DNA from: [Flexibacter] sp. ATCC 35208
Lineage (GTDB): Bacteria > Bacteroidota > Bacteroidia > Chitinophagales > Chitinophagaceae
Direction of reading: 5' to 3'
DNA: 37,419 nucleotides
Assembly: GCF_001975825.1 (NCBI RefSeq)
Contig: NZ_MTKN01000028.1
Span: 41,473-78,891 of the forward strand
Under the pieces are notes generated by a model. It was not told the origin of the DNA and did no database searches. It worked only from the letters and a program-made list of their open reading frames with translations. Position numbers and translations under genes: made by a program. Positions 17,382-24,291 of this stretch are shown here, piece by piece (the first letter of the stretch is position 1; every line of letters starts with the position of its first letter).

Positions 17382-17954
17382 CTATTCTTTTACGAATTCG
17401 CCGTTAGCTTTCAGTACAACTTCGTCGCTCAGCATCTGAGTTGGCATAGAAGCGCCAATACCGAAATCAGTACGTTTGAAAGTACCGGTTACTTTGATAC
17501 CTACTTCTTCTTTTTTGCTCATTGGGTTAGTAGTAGTACCATTGATGGTCAGATCCAGGGTTACTGGTTTAGTTACACCGTGCAGGGTCAGGTCGCCGGT
17601 TACTTTGAAAGTCTTACCGCTTGCTTTCTTGATAGAAGTGCTCTTAAAAGTCAGGGTACCGAATTTCTCAGCGTCGAAGAAATCTGGGCTCTTCACGTGC
17701 TTGTCGCGCATTTCGTTGTCAGTGTTGATGCTGTTAACGTCTGCAGTTACTTCGATCACCGCGTCAGAAAAATCTGCTTTAGTAGCAGTGATCTTAGCTT
17801 CGTAAGATTTGAAGTTACCTTCGCTTTCAGAAATACCGAGGTGGGTAACGCCGTAACCCAGTCTGCTGTGCGCTTTGTCTACAGTCCAGGTGTTTTGAGC
17901 GAATGCAGTTGCAGATAATAACAGTGCTGATGCAACGATTGAGATTTTTTTCAT
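17382..17954 (-). CDS. YceI family periplasmic protein, first paralogue
   Basis: A 190-residue YceI protein with a clean signal peptide (cleavage expected near SATAFA-QN). Core motifs are TWTVDKAHSRLGYGVTHLGI, DVNSINTDNEMRDKHVKSPDFFD and GDLTLHGVTKPV. It heads the operon yceI-yceI-4TM protein. The long upstream region holds a 60-bp repeat array and, beyond it, a divergent HxlR regulator that may control it. Confidence 0.9.
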   Translation of the reverse strand: MKKISIVASALLLSATAFAQNTWTVDKAHSRLGYGVTHLGISESEGNFKSYEAKITATKADFSDAVIEVTADVNSINTDNEMRDKHVKSPDFFDAEKFGTLTFKSTSIKKASGKTFKVTGDLTLHGVTKPVTLDLTINGTTTNPMSKKEEVGIKVTGTFKRTDFGIGASMPTQMLSDEVVLKANGEFVKE

Positions 17955-18026
17955 GTTAGCTGGTGTTTTTTGGATTGCTTTTATTTTAAAAATGAAATTT
18001 ATTGTTCTATGTTCATAATATTGGTC

Positions 18027-18266
18027 TTTTAACGACCGCTATCATCTATTAAACCGAATGATAATTCTGTTTGTTCCTGAGCAGTGTTTTAACGACCGCT
18101 ATCATCTATTAAACCGAATGATAGTTCTGTTTGTTCCTGAGCAGTGTTTTTAGAACCCCTTTTATCTATTAAACCGAATGATAGTTCTGTTTGTTCCTGA
18201 GCAGTATTTTAACGACCCCTCTCATCTATTAAACCAAATGATAGAATTGTTCCTGCTTCTGAGCTG
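18027..18266. repeat. 60-bp tandem repeat array, about four copies
   Basis: Units of exactly 60 bp begin with TTTTAACGACC-like sequence at 18027, 18087, 18147 and 18207; the last copy decays after about 50 bp. Within each unit TATCAT and ATGATA form a 6-bp stem with a 12-base loop (18040-18063 in copy 1). On the minus strand each unit reads as a peptide-like stretch, AQEQTELSFGLIDDSGR, then usually TAA; the third unit is open through its end. Copies 1 and 2 are almost identical, so the duplication is recent. The array fills part of the 615-bp gap between yceI and the HxlR gene. Confidence 0.85.
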
Positions 18267-18437
18267 TCCTTTTGACCGCTTTTAAAGTACTATTTGTGCC
18301 AGGCGATTCGGGACCGAAGATATATACTTTTTTAAACAAAATGTGTTTCAACATATATTTTAATATAAATCCTTTGTGGTGGCCTATCTTGAACTAATTC
18401 CACAAATCCTTATTACTATTTATTAGATAATTTATCC

Positions 18438-18471
18438 TACTTTTACATAGAAAAGAGAGTCACTCTCTTTT
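18438..18471 (+). promoter_or_regulatory. candidate HxlR operator with -7-like element
   Basis: A perfect 21-bp palindrome at 18451-18471: arms AAAAGAGAGT and ACTCTCTTTT around a central C. It lies 6 bp after TACTTTTA (18438-18445), a 7-of-8 match to TAnnTTTG, so it covers the expected transcription start of the HxlR gene. Autoregulation is inferred. No T-tract beyond the arm argues for an operator rather than a terminator. Confidence 0.6.
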
Positions 18472-18569
18472 GGAGAGCCAAAGGTAAATGGTGTGTAACT
18501 TCTAACAAAGAAGGCACCTGCCAGCTACCAACTTACCAAATGGTAACTGGTATTGAAAATCAGCTTGTT

Positions 18570-18968
18570 ATGAGTGAAAATAATTTTGAGAAATTTAAGC
18601 CGGCTTTTTGTCCGATAAGACATGTGCTGGATCGGTTCGGTGATAAATGGTCCATCCTGGTAGTAGAACTACTGTCTCACAAAGGAAAGATGCGGTTTAG
18701 CGAGATCGCCACCAGTATTGGAGATATTTCACAGAAAATGCTCACAGTTACGCTTCGCTCTTTGGAGGCAGATGGATTGATTTCGAGGGAGTTTTATCCT
18801 GAAATACCGCCAAGAGTAGAATACGAATTGACACAACTGGGGAAGAGCCTGATTCCGCCTATTAATAATCTGCTGCACTGGGGACAGGAACATTTGGAGA
18901 CCATCCTGGGTAACAGGAAGCGGTATGAAGATGAAAAAGAGAAGAAAAAACAGGCTGGATCGTATTGA
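18570..18968 (+). CDS. HxlR-type transcriptional regulator
   Basis: From ATG 18570 the protein has 132 residues and is one winged-helix HxlR domain: CPIRHVLDRFGDKWSILVVELL, then MRFSEIATSIGDISQKMLTVTLRSLEADGLI and the wing PPRVEYELTQLGKSLIP. The Cys just before the first helix (CPIRH) is the one used by HxlR members such as YodB, HypR and QorR to sense electrophiles or oxidants. The longer start at 18540 adds ten residues with no family similarity. It is divergent from the yceI operon, a plausible target. The C-terminus is Lys/Glu-rich. Confidence 0.88.
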   Translation: MSENNFEKFKPAFCPIRHVLDRFGDKWSILVVELLSHKGKMRFSEIATSIGDISQKMLTVTLRSLEADGLISREFYPEIPPRVEYELTQLGKSLIPPINNLLHWGQEHLETILGNRKRYEDEKEKKKQAGSY

Positions 18969-18989
18969 TAATACAACCTGTTTCCTGGC

Positions 18990-19024
18990 TCAGGTAATCA
19001 GGTGCTACCTGAATAAGTTTTTTT
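18990..19024 (+). terminator. terminator of the HxlR gene
   Basis: Stem TCAGGTA / TACCTGA (18990-18996 and 19006-19012) with a 9-base loop, then a T-tract at about 19018-19024. The right arm overlaps the stop codon of the convergent minus-strand gene. Confidence 0.6.
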
Positions 19025-19577
19025 CCTTACTGCTTACATCCCTATAGATCTGTAAATATTCCATCATTTTCAGTTCCGCTTCAAACTCCACCTGCATCAG
19101 CGGATGATGAATATGTTTATTGGGATCATTGGTATCCAGTCCCAATTCATTTGTCATGATCACATCTGCTACATCCAGTGGGAAGTAAGCACAGGCTGCG
19201 ATAAATTCGTAGTTCTTTTCTTCTATATATACCAACCCACTTTCCAGGCATTCCATCAGTTTCACGACGCCGATACCTTTGGCTTCGTCCTGGTCCAGCT
19301 GGTCTAAACTAATATCATGCAGGCGCAGGATCTGGTTGTCTACTTCCTCTTCTTCTATATCCGCTGTTTTGTCTACAGCATCCCACAGGTAGGCGAGGGC
19401 ATCGGTGAGGATTTCATAACCTTCTTCATCTTCCAGTTCCAGCAGGTGATTGGCATATTTGTGATACAGGTACTCTGCATTCCACACACCAAAAAACAGG
19501 CATTGTTCAAATGGGAGATTGGTAAAGTTTTCTTTGAGTGTTTTATCAAAAGAAGAAAAGGTCAATTGTTCCATCAT
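19005..19577 (-). CDS. putative immunity protein, second paralogue (DUF416-like)
   Basis: A 190-residue very acidic soluble helical protein. It is a diverged paralogue of the upstream gene: shared landmarks are the N-terminal EQ-LFFGVW-AEYL-x-x-Y stretch, the central KLME-LES-L-Y segment, FPLDV, and the ending SSKEKNLFR versus TSKDKTIFR. The layout recalls the DUF416/YjaG family, but I am not certain of membership. The start overlaps the upstream stop by four bases (ATGA), so translation is coupled. The location behind a wrecked Rhs toxin suggests an immunity protein; that is inference. Confidence 0.7.
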   Translation of the reverse strand: MMEQLTFSSFDKTLKENFTNLPFEQCLFFGVWNAEYLYHKYANHLLELEDEEGYEILTDALAYLWDAVDKTADIEEEEVDNQILRLHDISLDQLDQDEAKGIGVVKLMECLESGLVYIEEKNYEFIAACAYFPLDVADVIMTNELGLDTNDPNKHIHHPLMQVEFEAELKMMEYLQIYRDVSSKEKNLFR

Positions 19578-20140
19578 CGGAAAATAGTTTTGTCTTTACT
19601 TGTGAGATTTTTTCCTTCCTGCAGGTGCGCAAACAATTTTGTCTGCGATTCCAACTCCTCCGCAAAAAACGGATCATCCAGTTTATACTTCGGTGGCGTT
19701 TCTTTCATTACAAACTCACTATCCTTTACAGCATTCAGTACATCCATCGGGAACCAGGCGGTAGTCAATATCGCATCCGGTTTCTTTTCCTTTGCATAGC
19801 TGAGGGTACTTTCCACTGCTTCCATCAACTTCAGGATCCCACAATCTTTTGGCTTGGCAAAATCCAGGTCGTCAATATCAATATACCGCACATGCCTTAA
19901 TTGCTTCTTCAAATCTGCTTCTGTTATAGTTGAAGGATCGTCTATGCCATTCCATAAAAATCCAATCGCATCCTGCAATACTTCATGTGCTCTGGCATGC
20001 CCATCGCCATCTAAACAAGGGCCATACTGCCTGTCCAGGTACTCGGCAGTCCATACACCGACGAAGAGTAATTGCTCAGGTGATAGTTTCGCCAGCTCAG
20101 GTTGAATTTTCTTTTTGTATGCTGAATAAGGTAATGCCAT
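19574..20140 (-). CDS. putative immunity protein, first paralogue (DUF416-like)
   Basis: A 188-residue soluble protein, paralogue of the gene downstream. Landmarks: LSPEQLLFVGVWTAEYLDRQ, DAIGFLWNGIDD, GILKLMEAVESTLSYAKEKK, AWFPMDVLNAV and the terminal TSKDKTIFR. There is no signal peptide. Its ATG lies 18 bp past the stop codon of a duplicated toxin tail (20159-20224), the place expected for the immunity gene of an Rhs-type toxin. The reading frame is intact although the toxin is not. Binding to a deaminase toxin is a hypothesis. Confidence 0.7.
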   Translation of the reverse strand: MALPYSAYKKKIQPELAKLSPEQLLFVGVWTAEYLDRQYGPCLDGDGHARAHEVLQDAIGFLWNGIDDPSTITEADLKKQLRHVRYIDIDDLDFAKPKDCGILKLMEAVESTLSYAKEKKPDAILTTAWFPMDVLNAVKDSEFVMKETPPKYKLDDPFFAEELESQTKLFAHLQEGKNLTSKDKTIFR

Positions 20141-20158
20141 TTATATTGATTACTTGTT

Positions 20159-20224
20159 TTATGATGCACACTCCACATGCGGCTTACAGTAAGGCCAGGG
20201 ATCATTCTTTGAGAATTCATGCAT
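20159..20224 (-). pseudogene. duplicated C-terminal tail of the deaminase-like toxin
   Basis: Read on the minus strand from 20224, the sequence encodes MHEFSKNDPWPYCKPHVECAS and a TAA stop. The last ten residues and their codons repeat the end of the larger relic upstream: an exact 26-bp repeat, 20163-20188 and 20234-20259. Here the first metal-binding Cys of PCSNC is missing (PWPYC). It is a leftover of a second or older toxin cassette, directly ahead of the immunity genes. Confidence 0.65.
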
Positions 20225-20229
20225 GATAC

Positions 20230-20779
20230 CTACGATGCACACTCCACATGCGGCTTACAATTACTACACGGCTCATTCTTCTGATACTTCGCCCACGAAA
20301 TCCCCCATCTTGTAAACTTTGTCCCCTCCGGCGCATTCCTGATAATCACTCTCTCCGCGTGGTTTTCCAGATTGTAAGCCTTTCTCACAGACTTCACCCG
20401 GACTTCACCTTCGTCTTAGGTATTGGCTTCTTTTTATAAGCCACCCCACTATAAATATTCTCAGGTGGTACACCCAATTTTATCAACCTGGCACGTTGCG
20501 CCGGTGTTAACTTCACACCATTACCAGAAGCAAACAATTGCCTAACTTACGAACCTTTCCATAAATATCCAATTCACAGGACCATTCCGCTACACCAGCG
20601 TCATCGTATGCAGCAAAAGGTACGCCGGGATAATCAGAGAGGATGGAATAATGTTTACCATTCACGATTTTCGCTACCAGTATACAGGAATCTCCTTCAA
20701 ATACCAAGGTTATCATCGTTGCTGCCGGCACAGGAGGTTCGGCTGATGTACCCATTAAAAAAGCCTTTGGACATGACAT
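20230..20779 (-). pseudogene. relic of an Rhs-family toxin with deaminase-like C-terminus
   Basis: Three pieces in different frames on the minus strand. Piece 1 (about 20740 to 20541) contains YDDAGVAEWSCELDIYGKVRKL, the pattern of the Rhs core (lead-in YSILSDYPGVPF). The frame then runs to a stop, and the part of the core that should follow is gone. Piece 2 (20537 to about 20400) reads LFASGNGVKLTPAQRARLIK, then LGVPPENIYSGVAYKKKPIP. An 11-bp tandem duplication (GACTTCAC at 20390-20397 and 20401-20408) shifts the frame. Piece 3 reads VKSVRKAYNLENHAERVIIR, then a Trp-rich stretch, then EPCSNCKPHVECAS and stop. HAE plus PCxxC is the zinc signature of the deaminase superfamily used as Rhs toxin tails. 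It lacks a start and cannot make an active protein. Confidence 0.7.
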
Positions 20780-20791
20780 CCAAAGGCTTTT
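20759..20791. terminator. terminator downstream of the PhyH-family gene
   Basis: Perfect 12-bp arms AAAAGCCTTTGG / CCAAAGGCTTTT around a 9-base loop, with A and T flanks on both sides. It lies about 90 bp past the stop of the minus-strand dioxygenase gene, at the border of the Rhs relic. Confidence 0.75.
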
Positions 20792-20877
20792 AAATATATT
20801 ATAAGGAAAAGATAATAGAATTCCTGCCTCAAAACTTTGAAGAAAATGTTCGCATATTCCTACTTGTGTCCTGGCCC

Positions 20878-21684
20878 TTATTTTACGATACCAGCAAAGC
20901 GCTGGTAGAACTGGGTCGGACTGTTTTCATTTTTGGGAGCATATTTCCCTGCAATGATAGGTACATAGATCACTCTTCTGCGGCTTTCTTCACCAATTAC
21001 AGAGCTCAGCGCCACACGGTGCCAGAGGCGGCCATCATGTACAGTTACGTCACCGGCTGTAGGCGTGATAGCGATCTCATTCTTGTCAGGCGTGTGGTCA
21101 ATGAAGTATTTCTTCCTGAACAGCATGCTCAGCCTGCTCTGTTTGTGTGTGCCTGGAATGATTCTCAGCCCACCATTCTCAACTTTTAATGTGCTCAGGT
21201 GTAAACCTACATTGAGCATTGGATTCAGTTTACCACCCATGAAGATGTCGCGCAGACCGTCTGTATGCCAGCCCATTTTAGTGAACTTGCTTTCCGGACC
21301 ATTTACGTAGTGGTTAAACACCATCCCGTCTTTCTCGTTGATACCAAGGCGGGCACCAGGACCAATCAGGCTTAAAAGTGCATCGAAACGTTTGTCTTGC
21401 AATACCTCGGACAGTACAGGTGCATGCTGGTTGATGAAGGCAAAGCGCTGCACAATTGGGTCACCATTCAAGTCTTTACCATACTTGATGGGAACTCCAT
21501 TTACTTTTTCTCTTTTTTCGGCGATCCATTTCTGCTGTACTTCTTCAGATGCTTTGATAATCTCCTGAACCTGCTCAGGAGTAAAGAACCTGGAAAAGTG
21601 TATGTATCCATGCTCGTCAAAAAATGCTTTTTGTTCTTCGGTTAGCGTATCACCTAGTGTAAACGTAGTATAAGCCGTAGACAT
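20878..21684 (-). CDS. phytanoyl-CoA dioxygenase (PhyH) family protein
   Basis: A 268-residue Fe(II)/2-oxoglutarate oxygenase. The iron ligands are H140 and D142 in GWHTDGLRD and probably H222 in VHDGRLWHRV; R235-R237 (RRRVIYVPI) supplies the 2-oxoglutarate-binding Arg. NGGLRIIPGTHKQSR is the typical PhyH loop. It should hydroxylate a small organic substrate; family members act on phytanoyl-CoA, ectoine, natural products and others, so the substrate is open. It stands as a single gene with its own terminator. Confidence 0.88.
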   Translation of the reverse strand: MSTAYTTFTLGDTLTEEQKAFFDEHGYIHFSRFFTPEQVQEIIKASEEVQQKWIAEKREKVNGVPIKYGKDLNGDPIVQRFAFINQHAPVLSEVLQDKRFDALLSLIGPGARLGINEKDGMVFNHYVNGPESKFTKMGWHTDGLRDIFMGGKLNPMLNVGLHLSTLKVENGGLRIIPGTHKQSRLSMLFRKKYFIDHTPDKNEIAITPTAGDVTVHDGRLWHRVALSSVIGEESRRRVIYVPIIAGKYAPKNENSPTQFYQRFAGIVK

Positions 21685-21959
21685 GATGTGGTAAATTTAT
21701 AGATGATTTGGTGATTGATCACGAATTATTGAAAATAGTTAATTTTTGTAAAAACCCCGTCAGTACAGGATAAATAGGTCATGTGTTTTCAACAATACGG
21801 ACACCATTTACTTTGCGACAAGCAGGTCAGTTGTAGTACTTGTATTGATAATGATCTGTAACGCATTCTTTAGTCTACTAAATTTGTAGGGTAAAGGTAA
21901 TAGTATTTTATCTTATACCCAAATAATAAATTGCACCGCGATTGAAGGGATGAATTTAC

Positions 21960-22733
21960 TTATTTTTTATATAGATTACCAGCAATTTTTTCAACCATCC
22001 CCTTGGGAACCAATCGGGTGACAAATGCTGTGGCCGCATTCAGTGCGCCTGGAATCAATTCAGATTTCTTTGCAAACATACCATTTACGGCAATTCGTGC
22101 TACCTCATCCGGCATCATACCATACTTTTCTGCAGTGGCTTTGATCGCCTGCATACCAGCTCTGTCGATAAAATTGGTATTCACCGGGCCGGGTGATAAT
22201 GCAGTTACTGATACATTTGTGCCTTTCAGATCTGCCCTGAGACCCCGGGTAAATAATAACATGAAAGCCTTGGTAGCCGCATAAGTACTGAGTGTTGGTA
22301 CTGCCTGGTAAGCAGCGGTACTCGCTACATTCATGATGTAAGCAGCAGGTTGTTGCAGCAGCATAGGCAGAAAATGATGACACAATGCCATCGGTGTCTG
22401 CATGTTTACCTGCAACATCTTGTTCTGATCTTCTAATGAAGTCTTGTCAAATTCACCCCATACAGCATACCCCGCATTGTTGATCAGGATAGAAATGTTG
22501 TACTGGTTTTTCTGTACCCATTCGAACAACTCACCGGCTGCCGTTGGAACAGAGAGATCTATGCCCAGGTAGTCCACCTGTACCCCGTACTTAGTAATCA
22601 GTTCCGAGGCTACTACCTGCAATTCACTGGTGGATCTTGCTACAAGAATCAGGTTATACTTTTTTTTAGCCAATACGATGGCTATGGAACGTCCAATCCC
22701 CTTGCTTGCGCCTGTAATGAGTGCGTAATTCAT
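21960..22733 (-). CDS. short-chain dehydrogenase/reductase
   Basis: A 257-residue classical SDR: cofactor motif TGASKGIG (7-14), NNAG (85-88), catalytic S138 (MNVASTAAY), Y151 and K155 (YAATK). ARS after the second strand (VARSTSEL) suggests NADP preference, as usual in classical SDRs with Arg there. The order and spacing match the DltE/YqjQ-like group of general SDRs. The gene is alone; 275 bp separate it from the PhyH-family gene. Confidence 0.88.
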   Translation of the reverse strand: MNYALITGASKGIGRSIAIVLAKKKYNLILVARSTSELQVVASELITKYGVQVDYLGIDLSVPTAAGELFEWVQKNQYNISILINNAGYAVWGEFDKTSLEDQNKMLQVNMQTPMALCHHFLPMLLQQPAAYIMNVASTAAYQAVPTLSTYAATKAFMLLFTRGLRADLKGTNVSVTALSPGPVNTNFIDRAGMQAIKATAEKYGMMPDEVARIAVNGMFAKKSELIPGALNAATAFVTRLVPKGMVEKIAGNLYKK

Positions 22734-23197
22734 AATTATACTGGTTAGCCGCTGTGCTTAATGAATACAGGAACAGCTGAGAACAAAATACAAAAATAAG
22801 TTATTTATTGAAGCGATAAAAAGAGAAATTAATTATTTACTGTAAGAAAAGTGTAAAAATCACTGAAAATGAAGACTGTACAAAAATAGAGAAGGGCGGT
22901 AAGAATACCGCCCTTAATTTTTTAACCATATCCTATGAAAAACCTAAACCAAAGATATAGGACAGCTTGGTGCCGCCTAATCAATTTTGGTAAATGATAT
23001 AATTTACCCGGTAAACGTCATGAATTAACGTTTGTTAACCAAAAATTAACAAAAAATCCCTCATTTTAGGTAACTAATACTCACTGATATTTTAGACATT
23101 TAACTCTGTATAAAAGAGTGAAATAGGTAGACCTGTTTAGATCTATTTTTTTAACATATTAACCCTAAAAATTGTTGCGATATTAACTTCGTGACAG
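22734..23197. other. 464-bp AT-rich intergenic region with hairpins
   Basis: No convincing gene. It holds a terminator-like hairpin at 22892-22915 (AAGGGCGGTA / TACCGCCCTT, then AATTTTTT on the plus strand) with no plus-strand gene before it. A 20-codon open frame follows at 22935-22997 (MKNLNQRYRTAWCRLINFGK). Next is the inverted repeat GGTAAAT-GATATA-ATTTACC at 22989-23008, and AAACGT/ACGTTT close behind. The rest is AT-rich sequence without visible structure. It probably includes the SDR promoter. Confidence 0.5.
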
Positions 23198-23608
23198 CTA
23201 ATGTGGCAATTTATCACTCACCACTCCATACACCCAAGTACCCAATATCGCACTCAGCAGCGCCACCGCCATCACGGTAAATCCTGCCCCTACCTGTGCA
23301 AATAACGGCCCCGGACATGCCCCCGTCAATGCCCATCCAAACCCAAATAACAACCCTCCATAGATATTCCCCTTCGAAAAAGGCTTCTTTGGAATGATTA
23401 TCTCTTCACCACCGAACGTTCTGATTTTGAACTTTTTAATGATAGTTACGGAAAGAAGACCTGTAACTACCGCCGACCCAATCACCCCATACATATGAAA
23501 TGACTGTAAATGAAACATTTCCTGAATCCTAAACCAGGATAATACCTGCGATTTCACCAGTACAATGCCAAAAAGCATCCCGGCAAATGTATATTTTATG
23601 TTCTTCAT
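23198..23608 (-). CDS. DUF6691 / YeeE-YedE family transport protein, small half
   Basis: From ATG 23608 the protein has 136 residues and four membrane helices. The motif GFGWALTGACPGPLFAQVG near residue 95 is typical of the DUF6691 partner of YeeE/YedE sulfur-compound transporters; the Cys in GACPG is the conserved one. The start overlaps the upstream gene's stop by four bases (ATGA), so both halves are made together. A longer frame to 23737 is only read-through upstream sequence. Predicted substrate class: thiosulfate or a related sulfur species. Confidence 0.85.
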   Translation of the reverse strand: MKNIKYTFAGMLFGIVLVKSQVLSWFRIQEMFHLQSFHMYGVIGSAVVTGLLSVTIIKKFKIRTFGGEEIIIPKKPFSKGNIYGGLLFGFGWALTGACPGPLFAQVGAGFTVMAVALLSAILGTWVYGVVSDKLPH

Positions 23609-24174
23609 GATAAGTTTAGTATAAAAGGTAACACCAGATTTGACATAATAAATCCACCCGCCATAAAACAACAAGTGGCGACCAAAGATGGCCATTGCAA
23701 AGTGGACAATCCCATAATTGAATGCCCCGAAGTACACCCGCCGGCATACCTTGTACCAAACCCAACAAGGAATCCTCCTACAATTATGAGGATAAAACCC
23801 CTGATTGTCAGTAGAGCTGGCCAGTTAAATAACTGGCTGGGTAACAGATCGTTGTGGTCGGTGATGCCAAATTCACCTAAAGTGGTTTCCAGCTTTGGAC
23901 TGATCTGAACAGGGGAGGGATCTGCCAGCCAATGCGCTGCCACAAATCCCCCGATCACTATACCCGCAGCAAAGAACAAATTCCAGATCTCCTTCTTCCA
24001 CTCATAGGTGAAAAAGGGAATTTTTGCTGGAAAACAGGCGGCGCAAATATGTCGGAGAGAAGACGAGATGCCAAATGAGCGATTGCCCAATAATAACAGC
24101 AAGGGTACCGTAAGTCCGATAATAGGCCCCGCTACGTACCATGGCCATGGCGATGAGATCAATTTTAAAAGCAT
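23605..24174 (-). CDS. YeeE/YedE family sulfur-compound transporter, large half
   Basis: From ATG 24174 the protein has 189 residues with about five membrane helices. It carries GTRYAGGCTSGHSIMGLSTL, the diagnostic YeeE/YedE motif whose Cys handles the sulfur substrate in TsuA/YeeE. Two further Cys (CAACFP) lie near residue 45. It is paired by ATGA overlap with the DUF6691 gene. The divergent MarR gene and an inverted repeat around the promoter suggest local control. Start 24174 is chosen because it follows a plausible leader; the longer frame would include the promoter element. Confidence 0.85.
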   Translation of the reverse strand: MLLKLISSPWPWYVAGPIIGLTVPLLLLLGNRSFGISSSLRHICAACFPAKIPFFTYEWKKEIWNLFFAAGIVIGGFVAAHWLADPSPVQISPKLETTLGEFGITDHNDLLPSQLFNWPALLTIRGFILIIVGGFLVGFGTRYAGGCTSGHSIMGLSTLQWPSLVATCCFMAGGFIMSNLVLPFILNLS

Positions 24175-24178
24175 AATT

Positions 24179-24219
24179 TTATGGTTGGAGTATGTATATA
24201 CAAATATAATCAACCATAA
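24179..24219 (-). promoter_or_regulatory. yeeE promoter inside an inverted repeat
   Basis: TATATTTG on the minus strand (24201-24208) matches TAnnTTTG exactly. It is bracketed by a perfect 9-bp inverted repeat, TTATGGTTG (24179-24187) and CAACCATAA (24211-24219). This is a likely regulator site, possibly for the divergent MarR protein. Confidence 0.55.
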
Positions 24220-24279
24220 ATATCCACATAATGTTAATAGAATGGAATACTCCTAATATGTTGCAACAGGCATATTTCA

Positions 24280-24287
24280 TATCTTTG
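24280..24287 (+). promoter_or_regulatory. -7 promoter element of the MarR gene
   Basis: TATCTTTG, an exact TAnnTTTG match, ends 4 bases before the MarR ATG. This is the same spacing as at the desaturase gene and predicts a leaderless or nearly leaderless message. Confidence 0.55.
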
Positions 24288-24291
24288 ATAC

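Noticed and set aside
17367..17918. 183-residue plus-strand gene opposite yceI
   Set aside because: Antisense shadow of a clear YceI protein with a signal peptide; composition is Phe/Ser-rich and not protein-like.
18027..18266. CRISPR array or IS ends
   Set aside because: The 60-bp units have no variable spacer part, and there is no transposase or target-site duplication.
20513..20779. Standalone 88-residue gene
   Set aside because: Its start lies inside a terminator hairpin and its body is an Rhs-core fragment running out of frame; treated as part of a pseudogene.
22935..22997. 20-codon leader peptide gene
   Set aside because: Too short to judge and no following gene on that strand; kept only as part of the intergenic description.
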